Assembly: GCA_009777635.1 (NCBI GenBank)
Contig: WRLK01000023.1
Span: forward strand, 1 to 47,141
DNA: 47,141 nt
DNA from: Oscillospiraceae bacterium
Lineage (GTDB): Bacteria > Bacillota > Clostridia > Oscillospirales > Ruminococcaceae
Direction of reading: 5' to 3'
The notes beneath the pieces were generated by a model. It saw nothing but the letters and a program-made list of their open reading frames with translations. It made no database searches and was not told the origin of the DNA. The position numbers were made by a program, and so were the translations under genes. Position 1 is the stretch's first letter; every line of letters starts with the position of its first letter. Of the stretch, positions 24,878 to 34,247 are shown piece after piece.

Positions 24878-26314
24878 CTACTCGTTGAAGAAACTGAAAT
24901 CGTCTCCGCTTGCAACGATGATATCATTTTCCAAAAGCTTTGTTGATCCCCTTGGCAATATAATTTGGTTGCCGCGTTTGATTGTTAAAATCAGGATGCT
25001 TTCGGGAATATTGGAATCGACGATGTGCTTGTCTAAAAGTTTGTCGCCTGCCGTTATCCTGTATTCGAAAAGCCGCGTATGGGTTTCTTCAAAATAGTCG
25101 GTAAAGGTTTTCAAAACCGAGTCCCCCGCGTCTTTATCGACCAGATTCAGTTTATTTGCTATGAACGGCGTAAGCGTCCCTTGGATCAAAACTGAAAACA
25201 GCGTGATGAAGAAAACCAGATGAAATAAGTCATACTGCATGTTGCCGTCAAACGATTTGACCGCTATGATGGCAAAAGCGATGGACGCGGCGCCGCGAAA
25301 CCCTACCCACGATACGAGCAGTTGTTGCTTGAACGGGGTTTTACAGAAGCTTAAAATACTAAAGGTTGCAAGCGGCCTTGCCACTAATATCATCAGGACG
25401 GACAACAGCGTTCCGGGAATGATTATCTTTATAAGCATGGACGGGTAAGCAAGCAGACCGAGGATAAAGAAAAGGATTATCTGCATAAGCCAGGACAGGC
25501 TGTCGAAAAAATGGACAAGGCTTACCTTGTGAAGTATCTTGCTGTTTCCGACAACAATTCCCAATATATAAACGCAGAGCATTCCGTTTCCGCCGGCTAT
25601 TGTGCAAATCGAAAAGCTTAGCATAACAATCGCCAAAAGCATTATGGGGTAAAACCCTTCTATTTCCAATTGCAGCCTTCTAAGCAAAATAACCGTTAGA
25701 ACCGATACAATAACGCCGATACCGATGGCAAGCACAATCTGCAATGCAAAGGAAATAATGATATCCGCGCCCAAAGAGCCTGCGCCTTGCGCCTTTATGG
25801 CGGAAATCGTCAGAATCGTCATCATATATGCAAAAGGGTCGTTGCTTCCGCTTTCAATCTCAAGAAGCGGTGCAAGGCCGTTTTTTAAGTTCAATTTGCG
25901 CGACCTTAGAATCGAAAACACGGACGCGGCGTCTGTCGACGCAACCACCGACCCGAACAGTAAACCGTATAAAAAAGGCACGCCCATAATAATAAAACAA
26001 AGGAAGCCTGTGGTAAAAGCCGTTATTACCGTTCCTAGCGACGACATCAGAATTGCTTTTAGCGCCACGGGCTTTGCCGTATCCCATTTTGTTCCGAAGC
26101 CGCCATAAAATATGATGAGGACGATTGAAATATAAGAAATATTTTCAGCGATATCATAATTGTGAAAATAAATCCCACCAATGCCGTCGGAGCCCATTAT
26201 CATGCCGAGAACAAGGAATATCAGCAGCGACGGGACCCCGAAACGGTACAGCGCTTTGTTTAAAAGAATACAAAGCAATATCAAAACCGACGAGATAATT
26301 AAAGGTATGTACAT
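24878..26314 (-). CDS. Cation/proton antiporter, CPA1/NhaP2-like, with TrkA-C domain
   Basis: 478 residues with about 12 membrane helices (FLVLGMIMGSDGIGG, GSVVASTDAASVFSILRSRKL with the key acidic Asp, LLEIESGSNDPFAYMMTI with Asn-Asp). A soluble C-terminal domain (LDKHIVDSNIPESILILTIKR, GDDFSFFNE) resembles TrkA-C, which binds a regulatory nucleotide. It exchanges potassium or sodium for protons and serves pH or ion balance. AAAGGGGC precedes ATG 26314. The flippase and carboxypeptidase genes lie upstream on the same strand. Confidence 0.9.
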   Translation of the reverse strand: MYIPLIISSVLILLCILLNKALYRFGVPSLLIFLVLGMIMGSDGIGGIYFHNYDIAENISYISIVLIIFYGGFGTKWDTAKPVALKAILMSSLGTVITAFTTGFLCFIIMGVPFLYGLLFGSVVASTDAASVFSILRSRKLNLKNGLAPLLEIESGSNDPFAYMMTILTISAIKAQGAGSLGADIIISFALQIVLAIGIGVIVSVLTVILLRRLQLEIEGFYPIMLLAIVMLSFSICTIAGGNGMLCVYILGIVVGNSKILHKVSLVHFFDSLSWLMQIILFFILGLLAYPSMLIKIIIPGTLLSVLMILVARPLATFSILSFCKTPFKQQLLVSWVGFRGAASIAFAIIAVKSFDGNMQYDLFHLVFFITLFSVLIQGTLTPFIANKLNLVDKDAGDSVLKTFTDYFEETHTRLFEYRITAGDKLLDKHIVDSNIPESILILTIKRGNQIILPRGSTKLLENDIIVASGDDFSFFNE

Positions 26315-26344
26315 CTATCATGCCCCTTTCAAAATAAAATGCGT

Positions 26345-27769
26345 TTACGCTTTATGCTTTTTGCCGGATATCATCTCAAATAAACGGCTTATCATAAACC
26401 AGATATAACGCAGGTTGAACAATACCAAAAGAAGGAATATAAGCGCCGACCACACGCCCCAATACGGCACCTCGGACAAGCTGACGGCTATTTGTCCAAG
26501 CAGAAGCGCTAAAATCAGCAAAACCCTAAGCGGCTGCATGCTGATCTTGATATGCCTGCGACTGTCTATTGCGCGGATTAAAAATACTGCAAGGAAGCTT
26601 GCGAACGTGGCGATAGCGGCGCCCTGCGGGCCTCCTATGGGGTTGTCCATCGGGATTAGCAGCCAGTTGAGCGCGATATTGACGCCGGCGCCGATGAATG
26701 TCGTAAGCATAACCATGCCGTTTTTCCGTACAGCGTTGTAAATAGTCCCCAAGAACGTGACAAGTGTGGAAAACGCGACGGCAAGCACCAAAAATGGCGT
26801 ATAACGCCACGCGTCGCCGTAAGCGGGGGCGGCAAGGACCAGAAGTACGGGCCTGCAAATCAGGATTAGCCCCGAAGTTGCGATGAAAACCAGAATATAG
26901 TAGCTTTTGAACACGTTTGAGAAAAACTTCTCGCCCTCCGGGCTTTTGTATTCCGTGAAAGCCGAAAGCTGCCACGCCTGTATAAAAATCGCCGACACAA
27001 GCGTAATAAGATTAGGCAGCGTCTGTGAAACCGCGTATATGCCGACCGCCGACTCGTCGATCATGTAGCTTAAGAAAAAGCGGTTCGAAAGCGATGTGAC
27101 CCACCAGAACACGGCGGTCGGAACAAGAGGTATCGAATAACGAAGCATTTTTTTTGCCGTTTCAAGGTTGTTTTTGCGCGGTTTAAAATAACGGTAAAGA
27201 CGCAGGATAAAGACTAAAGCCACGGTGACCACGGCGTCCGCCGTTATGATAGAAAGGATGTAACCCTCGGCGCCCATCCGAAAATGCAAAAGCAAAAGGA
27301 TATTCATCAAAACCGTTATCACGGTCGTTGCGATACCGCTTGCGGCAAACAGCTTTACAAACCCGCTTGCCCGCGCAAACTGCGTGGTGACCGTATGCAT
27401 CGCGGAGCTTAGGCAATAAAGGTAAATGAGCCATAAATACGGCTGGATGATGGAGACAAGCCCTAAAACCGGCATCATGCATAAAAGGGCGGCATATCCT
27501 AAAAGCACAGTAAGTACAGATGTTGTAAAAACGTCGCTCTTTTTAAATTCCTTGTCGATGCCAAAGCGGATCACCGCCTCGCCCATGCTCAAATACATCA
27601 TGGGAAGTATGAGGTTGCAGGCCGATGTGATAAGCGACTGTATACCGAATTCGTCCGTCTGCATGACGGCTGTGTAAAACCGAAGCATCAAAAACGGCAG
27701 CAGCTTCGAGCCAAATGTCGCGATTGCGAATATCAGCGTGTTCGACATTAAATGTTTATATTTATTCAT
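26345..27769 (-). CDS. Polysaccharide biosynthesis/lipid-linked sugar flippase (MOP superfamily)
   Basis: 474 residues, about 12-14 membrane helices, starting MNKYKHLMSNTLIFAIATFGSKLLPFLMLRFYT as is usual for Wzx/MurJ-like exporters; PLVPTAVFWWVTSLSNRFFLSYM and AAYGDAWRYTPFLVLA are also typical. It should flip lipid-linked glycans across the membrane. The gene follows the D,D-carboxypeptidase gene by 10 nt in one transcript, hinting at an envelope role. GAGGGGC precedes ATG 27769. Confidence 0.88.
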   Translation of the reverse strand: MNKYKHLMSNTLIFAIATFGSKLLPFLMLRFYTAVMQTDEFGIQSLITSACNLILPMMYLSMGEAVIRFGIDKEFKKSDVFTTSVLTVLLGYAALLCMMPVLGLVSIIQPYLWLIYLYCLSSAMHTVTTQFARASGFVKLFAASGIATTVITVLMNILLLLHFRMGAEGYILSIITADAVVTVALVFILRLYRYFKPRKNNLETAKKMLRYSIPLVPTAVFWWVTSLSNRFFLSYMIDESAVGIYAVSQTLPNLITLVSAIFIQAWQLSAFTEYKSPEGEKFFSNVFKSYYILVFIATSGLILICRPVLLVLAAPAYGDAWRYTPFLVLAVAFSTLVTFLGTIYNAVRKNGMVMLTTFIGAGVNIALNWLLIPMDNPIGGPQGAAIATFASFLAVFLIRAIDSRRHIKISMQPLRVLLILALLLGQIAVSLSEVPYWGVWSALIFLLLVLFNLRYIWFMISRLFEMISGKKHKA

Positions 27770-27779
27770 GCGGGCCCCT

Positions 27780-29132
27780 CTACATCCTGCGACGCGGCCG
27801 GTACTTGCCGCCGCCTTTCAGGCGCCTCCTGCGCCTGTTGTGAGTGATCATTACAAATGTATATGTTATAACGGAAAGCACAGTAAATACAATCGCATAT
27901 TTAAACCAAAACGACGCAAGTACCCCCTTCATGCTTTCCCACAGGATAAGGATGCGCGACGCGTCCACCGTATCGGCGGCAAGAAGCTCCATCTCGCCCA
28001 TATCCTTGCCGGAAAGGATGATACGCGCGGTGCCGATTTTGTCAAACCGCTTCACGGGCGCCTCCACATAATCGGGGATATCAAACTCAAGCCGTATTTT
28101 TGACGCATCCTCCTCATAATATACAAGCGCTGAAAACGCGTCCGCCGTCATGATTCTGATAGCGTCCCTTTCGGTTGAAAGCCTGACCGGGATTTCAGCA
28201 ACATACCGGCCTTTCTGGATTAAGTTCTTGACCCTGAAGCTTCCGAACGCCCAGTTATAAAACATGGCCGTGTCGCGAAACGCCATGTTGCCGTCGATAA
28301 CCTCGCCCTCGCCGTCATAAAAATCGGAGCCCATGACGACAAGCAGGTAGCTGAAGCCGTCGCGCGTCGCGGTCGAGATAAAGCAGCGCCCCGCCTGCGG
28401 AGTCGTGCCGGTCTTTACCCCCGAAAGCCCCGGATAATAAAATGAATTCTCTTCAAGCTGCATAAGATTCGTGTTTTCCCAGCGCAGATTCTCATGCTTG
28501 TTCGTAGGGCCGGAATCATATATATCGGTAGTTACAATGCTTGCAAATTCCGGAATGGAAAGCGCGTGAAGCGCGATGATCGCCATATCCTCGGCGGTAG
28601 TCACGTGCTCCGGGTGGTGCAGGCCGTTCGGCGTTACAAAGTTCGTGTTTTTTGCGCCGAGCTCACGCGCCCGCCTGTTCATCATATCGGCAAACGCCTC
28701 CTGCGAGCCCGCGATATGCTCCGCGACTATCAATGCGGCCTCGTTCGCCGACGGCAGCATCATAGCATACAGCAGCTTGCGCATCGCAAGCTCCTCGCCT
28801 GCGATAAGCCCGCCAAGGGATACAGCCCCGTAATCCCGCGAGTAAGTATAAAGGTAATCCTGTATGCTTTGAGGATATATCACCATTTCGTTGTCAAGGT
28901 CCGCTGTGTTTTCAAGCGCTAAAATGCAAGTCATGATCTTTGTAAGCGACGCCGGCTCCAGCTTTTGGGACGCATTTTTTTCAAAAATAGCCTCTCCGGT
29001 ATCCATGCTGTAAAGGTACACGGCTTTAGCGGAATAAGGTTCCTCCGGCTCATAAGCGGCGCTACAAATAAAATTAAAATGTAAAACGAAACTAAAAATA
29101 AATATTAGAATTAAACAAGAACACTTTTTCAT
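27780..29132 (-). CDS. D-alanyl-D-alanine carboxypeptidase (PBP5/DacF-like, S11)
   Basis: 450 residues. Signal peptide MKKCSCLILIFIFSFVLHF, then the S11 peptidase domain with SxxK in ASLTKIMT (catalytic Ser near 65), SxN in LPSANEAA and KTG in GVKTGTTPQAG. A PBP5-type C-terminal domain follows, then a membrane helix (ASFWFKYAIVFTVLSVITYTF) and a basic tail (RRRRLKGG), so it is anchored with its catalytic domain outside. It trims the terminal D-Ala of peptidoglycan stem peptides. It leads a two-gene unit with the flippase. Confidence 0.94.
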   Translation of the reverse strand: MKKCSCLILIFIFSFVLHFNFICSAAYEPEEPYSAKAVYLYSMDTGEAIFEKNASQKLEPASLTKIMTCILALENTADLDNEMVIYPQSIQDYLYTYSRDYGAVSLGGLIAGEELAMRKLLYAMMLPSANEAALIVAEHIAGSQEAFADMMNRRARELGAKNTNFVTPNGLHHPEHVTTAEDMAIIALHALSIPEFASIVTTDIYDSGPTNKHENLRWENTNLMQLEENSFYYPGLSGVKTGTTPQAGRCFISTATRDGFSYLLVVMGSDFYDGEGEVIDGNMAFRDTAMFYNWAFGSFRVKNLIQKGRYVAEIPVRLSTERDAIRIMTADAFSALVYYEEDASKIRLEFDIPDYVEAPVKRFDKIGTARIILSGKDMGEMELLAADTVDASRILILWESMKGVLASFWFKYAIVFTVLSVITYTFVMITHNRRRRRLKGGGKYRPRRRM

Positions 29133-29169
29133 ATGGACAAAATCCCTTTATTGCGTTATCATTGAATTT

Positions 29170-29198
29170 ATTATACCAGAACTTGCGTGATTATAAAA
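29170..29198 (-). promoter_or_regulatory. Extended -10 promoter of the carboxypeptidase/flippase genes
   Basis: On the minus strand TGGTATAAT gives an extended -10 with a perfect hexamer (29170-29175); the -35 (TTTTAT) is weak. The divergent metY promoter must lie in the same 90-nt gap but is not clear. Confidence 0.5.
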
Positions 29199-29223
29199 GA
29201 AAAATATAGAGGAGGGCAACATT

Positions 29224-30507
29224 ATGGATACATATAAGCTTGACACCATTGCGGTACGCGGAGGCTACGAGCCCGACGCCGCGCAGCGCGCCACCGTGAC
29301 GCCCATATACCAGACAAACGCGTATACGTTTGAATCCGCAGGGGACGCCGCCGATTTATTCAGCCTTTCAAAAGCCGGGAACATTTACTCGCGGATCGGC
29401 AACCCCACCGTTTCGGCGCTTGAAAACCGCATCGCTATGATGGAGGGCGCAGTTGGCGCACTTGCGATGAGCTCAGGGCATGCCGCGATTTTCAGCACGA
29501 TACTGAATATAGCGGGAGCAGGCGACGAGATTGTCTCGTCCATATGCATTTACGGCGGTGCGATTAATCTGCTTGGAGTAACGCTTCAGAACATCGGAAT
29601 CAAAACGGTCTTTGTCGACCCCGACGATTTTGACGCGTGGGAAAACGCGATTACGCCCCGGACGAAAGCATTCTTTATCGAGACGATCGGAAACCCCAAC
29701 GCAAACGTCGCGGATATTGAAAAAATTGCCGCGATTGCTCATAAACACGGGATTCCGCTTATCGCAGACTCGACGTTTACAACGCCGTACCTTTGCCGCC
29801 CGATTGAGTTTGGCGCCGATATCGTGATACATTCCGCCACAAAATTTTTAGGCGGCCAGGGCAATTCAATGGCCGGCGTGGTGGTTGACAGCGGCAAATT
29901 CAAATGGGCGGGCAACGAGCGCTTTCCGCAGTACAATACGCCCGACAAGAGCTACCACGGCCTTGATTTCGGTAAAGACTTAGGCGACGCCGGGTTTATT
30001 ATACGGCTTCGCGCGCTTGTACTGCGCGACATTGGCACATGCCTTTCGCCGTTTAACGCGTTTTTGACGCTCAACGGGATCGAAACGCTTTCGCTGCGCA
30101 TGAGGCGCCATTGCGATAACGCGCTTAAAATCGCGCAATATTTGGATTCTAATCCCAACGTCACGTTTGTAAATTACCCGGGGCTTGAGGGCAACAAATA
30201 CTATCCGCTTGCAAAAAAATATTTCGGCGGCGACGCGGGGAGCGTGTTTACGTTCGGGCTTCGCGGCGGACGCGAGGCCGGAGTGAAGTTCATCGACAAC
30301 ACAAAGCTGTTCTCGCTTGTAGCGAATGTCGGCGACACAAGAAGCCTTGTAATCCACCCCGCCACAACCACTCACTCGCAACTGAGCGACGAGCAGCTAA
30401 AAGCCAGTGGAATCTCAGCCGATACGGTGCGGCTCTCAGTCGGGATCGAGGATATCGATGATTTACTCCATGACCTTGAAAACGCGATCCAAATAGCTGT
30501 AAAGTAA
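29224..30507 (+). CDS. metY: O-acetylhomoserine aminocarboxypropyltransferase (homocysteine synthase)
   Basis: 427 residues, full length for the Cys/Met metabolism PLP family. It shows the start [15 protein letters not shown], Tyr/Arg binders of the neighbouring subunit (IYSRIGNPT), [10 protein letters not shown], and the Schiff-base Lys in [12 protein letters not shown]. The C-terminal [19 protein letters not shown] and [13 protein letters not shown], together with the long insertion typical of this branch, point to MetY, which makes homocysteine from O-acetylhomoserine and sulfide, over MetB or CGL. GAGGAGGGC precedes ATG 29224. Single gene; no SAM riboswitch or T-box is visible in the short upstream gap. 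Confidence 0.92.
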   Translation: MDTYKLDTIAVRGGYEPDAAQRATVTPIYQTNAYTFESAGDAADLFSLSKAGNIYSRIGNPTVSALENRIAMMEGAVGALAMSSGHAAIFSTILNIAGAGDEIVSSICIYGGAINLLGVTLQNIGIKTVFVDPDDFDAWENAITPRTKAFFIETIGNPNANVADIEKIAAIAHKHGIPLIADSTFTTPYLCRPIEFGADIVIHSATKFLGGQGNSMAGVVVDSGKFKWAGNERFPQYNTPDKSYHGLDFGKDLGDAGFIIRLRALVLRDIGTCLSPFNAFLTLNGIETLSLRMRRHCDNALKIAQYLDSNPNVTFVNYPGLEGNKYYPLAKKYFGGDAGSVFTFGLRGGREAGVKFIDNTKLFSLVANVGDTRSLVIHPATTTHSQLSDEQLKASGISADTVRLSVGIEDIDDLLHDLENAIQIAVK

Positions 30508-30530
30508 GTAAGGCTTACACGGATTCTCCC

Positions 30531-30569
30531 TAGCGCCATGCATATACAATTAGTATATGCATGGCGCTA
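30531..30569. terminator. Perfect 17-bp inverted repeat after metY
   Basis: TAGCGCCATGCATATAC (30531-30547) and GTATATGCATGGCGCTA (30553-30569) form a perfect stem with a 5-nt loop. It lies 23 nt past the metY stop, so a 3'-end role is likely, but there is no T run on either strand. It could also be a protein site or a repeat-family member. The remaining approximately 105 nt to the glycosylase gene hold nothing recognisable. Confidence 0.6.
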
Positions 30570-30677
30570 TAATATTACTAACAGTATTATCAACTGTGCT
30601 GTTGGATGCAATGTGTACTTTAAGTATAATCAACTTAAATATAACTTATAACAGATGATACACATGCAATTATGCTT

Positions 30678-31244
30678 TTATTTACGGCTCTCTTCTTCTA
30701 ACCTGTCGCGCAGCTTTAACAAATCATCAAATGCATCCGGCTTGTTGTTCGGATTTCGCAAAAGCGCCGCCGGATGAAACGTCGCCATCATAAAGACCCC
30801 ATTCTTTTCTACAAACTCACCGTGGGTTTTTGTAATCTTGATGTCCTTTGAGATGATATTTTGTGCCGCGACCCTGCCGAGGCACACGATATACCGCGGC
30901 TTTATCAGCTTTACTTGGTTTTTGAGAAAGCCGATGCACGCGTCGATTTCCTCCGGGTGGGGATCGCGGTTCTCCGGCGGGCGGCACTTTACCATATTTG
31001 CTATGTAGATGTTCTTATCCCGTGAAAACCCTGCCGCTATCAGCATTTTATCGAGAAGCTCCCCCGCGCGGCCCACAAACGGCTCGCCTTGCAAATCCTC
31101 GTTCTTGCCGGGGCCCTCGCCGATGAACATCACGTCTGCGGTTTCCAAGCCAACGCCGAAAACGACGTTCGTCCGCGTCCTTGCAAGACCGCAGCGCTCG
31201 CAGCTAAGCGCCGCCTTGCGCAAATCCTGAATATTGTCGTACAT
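30678..31244 (-). CDS. Family 4 uracil-DNA glycosylase (iron-sulfur type)
   Basis: 188 residues from ATG 31244 ([18 protein letters not shown]), preceded by GGAGTTTAAT; in-frame ATGs further upstream lie in hairpin-forming leader. CERC near the N-terminus together with Cys in [10 protein letters not shown] and VCLGRVAAQ supply the 4Fe-4S ligands. The active-site motif [20 protein letters not shown] and the second motif [13 protein letters not shown] match family 4 UDGs, which excise uracil from DNA. It is divergent from pduL. Confidence 0.92.
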   Translation of the reverse strand: MYDNIQDLRKAALSCERCGLARTRTNVVFGVGLETADVMFIGEGPGKNEDLQGEPFVGRAGELLDKMLIAAGFSRDKNIYIANMVKCRPPENRDPHPEEIDACIGFLKNQVKLIKPRYIVCLGRVAAQNIISKDIKITKTHGEFVEKNGVFMMATFHPAALLRNPNNKPDAFDDLLKLRDRLEEESRK

Positions 31245-31329
31245 ATTAAACTCCATTCCGCCGATTTTTATTCGCATTGCTTCGCAATGGTGTAAACTGC
31301 ACATGAACCTACCGTTCATGTTTATTCAC

Positions 31330-31359
31330 ATAATACCATAAAACCGCATCTTCACGCAA
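31330..31359 (-). promoter_or_regulatory. Promoter of the uracil-DNA glycosylase gene
   Basis: On the minus strand TTGCGT (31354-31359), an 18-nt spacer and TGG-TATTAT (31330-31335). The leader of about 75 nt holds two small hairpins, CATGAAC/GTTCATG and CATTGC/GCAATG with a GAA loop. Confidence 0.55.
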
Positions 31360-31385
31360 ATTTTGCGCATCTTCGCAAAACACCC

Positions 31386-31414
31386 TTGATATTATCCGAC
31401 CGATGCGATAAAAT
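31386..31414 (+). promoter_or_regulatory. Promoter of pduL
   Basis: TTGATA (31386-31391), a 17-nt spacer and TAAAAT (31409-31414), about 38 nt before the start codon of pduL. Confidence 0.65.
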
Positions 31415-31451
31415 AGTAACAGTATCACAAGAAGATAAAGGAGATAGCATT

Positions 31452-32027
31452 ATGAGCAAAAAAATTATGGTTGAAACTTCAGCGCGCCATGTTCATGTTT
31501 CACAGTCGGACTTGGAAATCCTGTTTGGAAAGGGCGCGGCCTTGACAAAGAAAAAAGATCTCTCCCAGCCCGGCCAATACGCCTGTGAGGAGCGCGTTGA
31601 TATTGTCGGCCCTAAAAGGACTATTTCCGGCGTTTCGATTTTAGGCCCTGTACGTCCGGCGACGCAAGCCGAGATTTCGCTTACCGACGCGAGAAGTATT
31701 GGCATTATGCCGCCAATCCGCGAATCCGGCGACCTTGCGGGAAGCCCGGGCTGCAAGCTTGTGGGGCCGAAAGGCGAGGTCGAGCTTAAGGAAGGGTTGA
31801 TTGCCGCCAAACGGCATATACACATGGAGCCTTCCGATGCGGAAGCTTTAGGCGTATCCGACAAGGAAATCGTAAAAGTTAAAATTGATACCGGCGCCCG
31901 TTTGCTTATTTTTGATGATGTTGTCGTGCGCGTAAACCCAAATTTCCGCTTAGCTATGCACATTGACACCGATGAATCAAATGCCGCCGCATGTGGCGTG
32001 GAATCCTTTGCAACGATTGTAAAGTAG
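31452..32027 (+). CDS. pduL: Phosphate propanoyl/acetyltransferase PduL
   Basis: 191 residues from ATG 31452, with AAGGAGATAG upstream. Two PduL repeats with conserved metal-binding His sets (SARHVHVS and AKRHIHMEPSDAE), plus RVDIVGPKRTI and the Arg in ILGPVRPATQAEISLTDAR. It interconverts acyl-CoA and acyl-phosphate. No microcompartment shell genes are nearby, and the N-terminus has no obvious encapsulation peptide (it starts MSKKIMVETSARHVH), so it probably serves as the cytoplasmic phosphotransacetylase in acetate formation, as in other Clostridia lacking Pta. That role is inferred. Confidence 0.93.
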   Translation: MSKKIMVETSARHVHVSQSDLEILFGKGAALTKKKDLSQPGQYACEERVDIVGPKRTISGVSILGPVRPATQAEISLTDARSIGIMPPIRESGDLAGSPGCKLVGPKGEVELKEGLIAAKRHIHMEPSDAEALGVSDKEIVKVKIDTGARLLIFDDVVVRVNPNFRLAMHIDTDESNAAACGVESFATIVK

Positions 32028-32051
32028 TTTGCCTTTTCATAGAACAAGCAG

Positions 32052-32081
32052 TGCCCGCGCAAACATTGCGCGGGCATTTTT
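32052..32081 (+). terminator. Terminator of pduL
   Basis: TGCCCGCGCAA and TTGCGCGGGCA (32052-32062, 32066-32076) form an 11-bp perfect stem with loop ACA, followed by TTTTTAT. Confidence 0.9.
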
Positions 32082-32156
32082 ATGTTATTATCATGCGGAT
32101 TATTGCAGTTTATGAGGCAAAGCAAATAATATCAATCCGAAAATATACAAATTGTA

Positions 32157-34058
32157 TTATTTTAGCAGGCTTAAGACCATATCCGAGTATGCTACAGGGT
32201 CATCGATTGAAAGCCCCGCCATCAAAAGCGACTGATTATAAAGCACCTCCGTGTATTTCTTTGCTTTGTCCTTGTCGTTTAAAAACGCGTCCGACAACGA
32301 CTGGAATATCTCGTGGCCCGAATTTAATTCAAGCACACGCTCCGCTTTCTGGGACATATCCGGCTGAACGGCGTTTAAGTATTTTTCCATCTCAAACGAC
32401 AGCGCACCGTCGGCCGTAAGGCAGACGGGATGGCTTTTCAGCTTGCCGGAGATTATGACCTTGCTAACGCGGTCACCGAGGGTTTCTTTCATGAATTCCA
32501 ACAGGTTTCTGTTGTCCTCCTGCGCTTTCTCGACCACCTTTTTCTCCTCGTCAGAGCGAAGCGTCGAGTCCTCGTTGTTTGCCGACTGGAATGTTTTGTC
32601 CTGATACTTCCGCATGGAGTTTGCCACAAACTCGTCGACTTCGTCAATGAAATACAGGATTTCGTATCCCTTTTCCCGGATAATCTCCGTTTGCGGCAGG
32701 GCGGCGATTCGCGCGGCGCTGTCGCCTGTCGCGTAGTAGATGTGCTCCTGATCAGGCTTCATGCGAGTGACATATTCGGCTAGCGTAGTCGGCTTGTCGG
32801 AATATGAAGACGAAAACATCAGCAAATCCTGAAGCAGCTCCGCGTTCGCGCCAAAGCCGCTCACGACGCCGTATTTTAGCTGGAGCCCGAACGCCTTGTA
32901 GAATTTCCCGTATGTTTCCCTGTTATTTGTAAGCATTTTGAGCAGCTCGTTTTTGATTTTCTTCTCAAGGTTTTTGGCGATGACCTTGAGCTGCCGGTCG
33001 TGCTGGAGCATCTCGCGTGATATGTTCAGCGAAAAATCGGGCGAATCCGCTACGCCTTTTACGAATCTGAAATGCTCCGGCAGAAGCTCGCTACAGTTTT
33101 CCATGATCATCACGCCGCTGGAATACAATTGCAAGCCCTTTTTGTATTCCTTCGTGTAGTAGTCGTAAGACGCTTTCGCCGGTATAAACAGCAGCGCCTT
33201 ATAGCTGACAACGCCCTCAGCGTCCATATATATGGTGTCGAGCGGCGCCTCGAAGTCGAAGAATTTTTCCCGATAGAACTGGTTGTAATCCTCCTGCGTG
33301 ACCTCGCTTTTACCGCGCTGCCAAATCGGGACCATGCTGTTTAGCGTCTCGATTTCAGTATATGTTTCCATCTCGTGCTTTTCGGGATCGCCGCCCTCCT
33401 TGGGCCTGCTTTTTTCGCGCTCCATGCGGATAGGGTAGCGGATATAATCCGAATATTTTTTGATAAGGGAAACAATCGTGTAATCGTTTAGGAAGCGGTC
33501 GTAGTCCTCATCGTCGGTGTTTTCCTTGAGCTTGATGATGACGTCGGTGCCGGCGGCAGAACGCTCGGCTTCGGTGACGGTATAGCCGTCCGCGCCCGTG
33601 GAATGCCATTTGTGCGCCGCATCGGAGCCGTATTCTCGCGAGATGACGGTGACTTCGTCGGCAACCATGAACGCCGAATAAAAGCCCACGCCGAACTGGC
33701 CGATAATGTCGATGTTATCTTGCGCGTCCTGCGCGTCCTTTAAGTCCTCCTTAAAGGAGCGGCTTCCGCTTTTTGCGATCGTGCCGAGGTTTGCCTCCAA
33801 ATCCTTTTGGGACATGCCGATCCCGTTATCCGATATTGAGAGCAATCGATTTTCTTTATCGACCTTTATCTCGACTGCAAAATCGGAGCGGGAAAGCCCT
33901 ACGCCGCTGTCGGTAAGCGACAGGTAGCACAGCTTGTCCAGCGCGTCGCTGGAGTTTGAGATGATCTCGCGCAAAAAAATCTCCTTGTGTGTGTAGATGG
34001 AGTTGATCATAAGATCCAGCAGGCGCTTCGATTCTGATTTAAATTGTTTTTTTGGCAT
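32157..34058 (-). CDS. htpG: Chaperone HtpG (Hsp90)
   Basis: 633 residues from ATG 34058 (MPKKQFKSESKRLLDLMI), with AGGGGG upstream. The GHKL ATPase N-domain shows NSSDALDKLCY, SISDNGIGM and GQFGVGFYSAFMVAD; the middle domain has the catalytic-loop Arg in LNISREMLQHDRQL; the C-terminal dimerisation domain is complete. It is an ATP-driven cytosolic chaperone dimer. Unlike in Bacillus subtilis, the promoter region holds a CIRCE-like operator, so HrcA control is expected. Single gene. Confidence 0.96.
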   Translation of the reverse strand: MPKKQFKSESKRLLDLMINSIYTHKEIFLREIISNSSDALDKLCYLSLTDSGVGLSRSDFAVEIKVDKENRLLSISDNGIGMSQKDLEANLGTIAKSGSRSFKEDLKDAQDAQDNIDIIGQFGVGFYSAFMVADEVTVISREYGSDAAHKWHSTGADGYTVTEAERSAAGTDVIIKLKENTDDEDYDRFLNDYTIVSLIKKYSDYIRYPIRMEREKSRPKEGGDPEKHEMETYTEIETLNSMVPIWQRGKSEVTQEDYNQFYREKFFDFEAPLDTIYMDAEGVVSYKALLFIPAKASYDYYTKEYKKGLQLYSSGVMIMENCSELLPEHFRFVKGVADSPDFSLNISREMLQHDRQLKVIAKNLEKKIKNELLKMLTNNRETYGKFYKAFGLQLKYGVVSGFGANAELLQDLLMFSSSYSDKPTTLAEYVTRMKPDQEHIYYATGDSAARIAALPQTEIIREKGYEILYFIDEVDEFVANSMRKYQDKTFQSANNEDSTLRSDEEKKVVEKAQEDNRNLLEFMKETLGDRVSKVIISGKLKSHPVCLTADGALSFEMEKYLNAVQPDMSQKAERVLELNSGHEIFQSLSDAFLNDKDKAKKYTEVLYNQSLLMAGLSIDDPVAYSDMVLSLLK

Positions 34059-34085
34059 ATAAAAAACCCCCTGTGACAAAATATC

Positions 34086-34110
34086 TGGCACTCTTATGTT
34101 TCGAGTGCCA
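34086..34110 (-). promoter_or_regulatory. CIRCE-like HrcA operator of htpG
   Basis: TGGCACTC, 9-nt spacer and GAGTGCCA form an 8-bp perfect inverted repeat. It matches the CIRCE layout (TTAGCACTC-N9-GAGTGCTAA) with a G/C change at one symmetric position. It lies just after the predicted transcription start. Confidence 0.8.
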
Positions 34111-34120
34111 AGCTAATCCC

Positions 34121-34149
34121 ATTGTAGCTTATAAAAGAAGTTTTGTCAA
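34121..34149 (-). promoter_or_regulatory. Promoter of htpG
   Basis: On the minus strand TTGACA (34144-34149), a 17-nt spacer and TACAAT (34121-34126), placed directly before the CIRCE-like repeat. Confidence 0.8.
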
Positions 34150-34163
34150 GAGTTAAAGTATAA

Positions 34164-34203
34164 GGATATTGCCACAAGCTGTGTGAAGCCGGTGGCAATA
34201 TCC
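34164..34203 (-). terminator. Hairpin after the amt gene
   Basis: GGATATTGCCAC and GTGGCAATATCC pair perfectly over 12 bp around a 16-nt loop, 45 nt past the amt stop. On the minus strand it is followed by TTATACTTT, a modest T-rich run, so it is probably the amt terminator. Confidence 0.6.
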
Positions 34204-34247
34204 TATATCGTCTTTACAGGTTTTGTCAAGATTTATTTGTATTTCTT

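Noticed and set aside
29133-29223. SAM riboswitch or T-box for metY
   Set aside because: The gap is only 91 nt and lacks both the SAM-I core and a T-box sequence.
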